From: Porphyromonas bennonis DSM 23058 = JCM 16335
GTDB lineage: Bacteria; Bacteroidota; Bacteroidia; Bacteroidales; Porphyromonadaceae
Reading direction: 5' to 3'
NCBI RefSeq assembly: GCF_000375645.1
Contig: NZ_AQWR01000001.1
Coordinates: 76,483 to 140,482 of the forward strand
DNA: 64,000 bases
Part shown: in pieces, positions 63,840 to 64,000 of the stretch
Position numbering within the stretch: the stretch's first letter is position 1
Layout: every line of letters begins with the position of its first letter
The notes under the pieces: model-generated
What the model saw: the letters and a program-made list of their open reading frames with translations, nothing else
Told to the model about the DNA's origin: nothing
Database searches by the model: none
Position numbers and translations under genes: made by a program

Positions 63840-63928
63840 CTCACGGATAAGCCCTCTTACCCCAATGCTCAAATGCGTCACCCCTGGTGAGATAGAGTAT
63901 AGAAGGAGATAATTAAGGAGAAAAATCG

Positions 63929-63936
63929 TAAATTTG
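63929..63936 (+). promoter_or_regulatory. Promoter -7 element near the right edge
   Basis: TAAATTTG fits TAnnTTTG. The predicted transcript starts with sequence in which GGTCC (63945) can pair with GGACC (63991), enclosing smaller hairpins such as CTGAG-TG-CTCAG, then the window ends. It may be the leader of a gene or an RNA outside the window. Confidence 0.45.
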
Positions 63937-64000
63937 GACACTTCGGTCCGGGGGAGTGTGGCGCTGAGTGCTCAGTGAGCTCGCGTGAGAGGACCAAGGA

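Noticed and set aside
63490..63912. Overlapping plus-strand ORFs in the right-end region
   Set aside because: The sequence is a series of inverted repeats; the frames have no family resemblance and the open frames follow from the repeat composition.

Overview
The window is a chromosomal stretch from a member of the Bacteroidota, most likely Porphyromonas or a close relative (inference). The signs are: promoters of the Bacteroidota type (TTG about 20 nt before TAnnTTTG) ahead of many genes; start codons without Shine-Dalgarno sequences; a 64-residue bS21; Bacteroidota-type V-ATPase, Bat and fumarate reductase operons; and a long, signal-peptide-bearing trypsin-like protease. Almost all of it is core metabolism and housekeeping. 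There is no insertion sequence, prophage or CRISPR array.

Layout. 1-1810: the 5' part of a secreted serine protease gene on the minus strand, running off the left edge. 2239-8455: purF-carA-carB. 8725-10332: pckA. 10589-10661: tRNA-Pro(CGG). 11044-22066: one tightly packed nine-gene unit, sdaA-purH-mreB-mreC-mreD-mrdA-rodA-MFS transporter-GH130 phosphorylase. 22340-22534: rpsU. 22799-30552: a seven-gene V/A-type ATPase operon. 30864-34303: nspC-ftsY-rimO. 34444-44563: moxR, DUF58 and Bat genes, then a PAP2 phosphatase and a sugar kinase. 44727-46019 (minus): rarA. 46152-48245: htpG. 48326-48958 (minus): sod. 49080-50036 (minus): L-threonine dehydrogenase. 50529-52514 (minus): a NagB-PIG-L fusion. 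52807-56329: fumarate reductase frdCAB. 56752-60488: glyA and a GH20 lipoprotein. 60749-61189: an HU protein and a 30-residue basic ribosomal-type protein. 61397-63103: rng. 63104-64000: a gene-free, structure-rich end.

The most unusual element is a family of seven short intergenic arrays (2024-2105, 10735-10794, 22121-22202, 30698-30779, 50345-50404, 56453-56534, 63292-63373). Each has three or four 16-bp palindromes of the type CTAWTACCGGTAWTAG, spaced exactly 22 bp apart (16 bp unit plus 6 bp spacer). The 26 units are built from a small set of interchangeable half-sites around an invariant central CG. Every array lies at a transcription-unit boundary. Where the elements can be seen, the order in the direction of transcription is terminator, array, promoter. 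The arrays recur every 6 to 20 kb. I read them as phased binding-site clusters for an abundant palindrome-binding protein, either a global regulator or a chromosome organiser. The protein is not identifiable here.

Functional themes. Fumarate reductase, PEP carboxykinase, serine dehydratase, glyA and threonine dehydrogenase fit an anaerobic, amino-acid-using, succinate-forming metabolism. The V-ATPase rotor subunit keeps the sodium-binding residues known from Enterococcus NtpK. GH20, the NahK-like kinase, the NagB fusion and GH130 together suggest salvage of amino sugars or glycans (inference).
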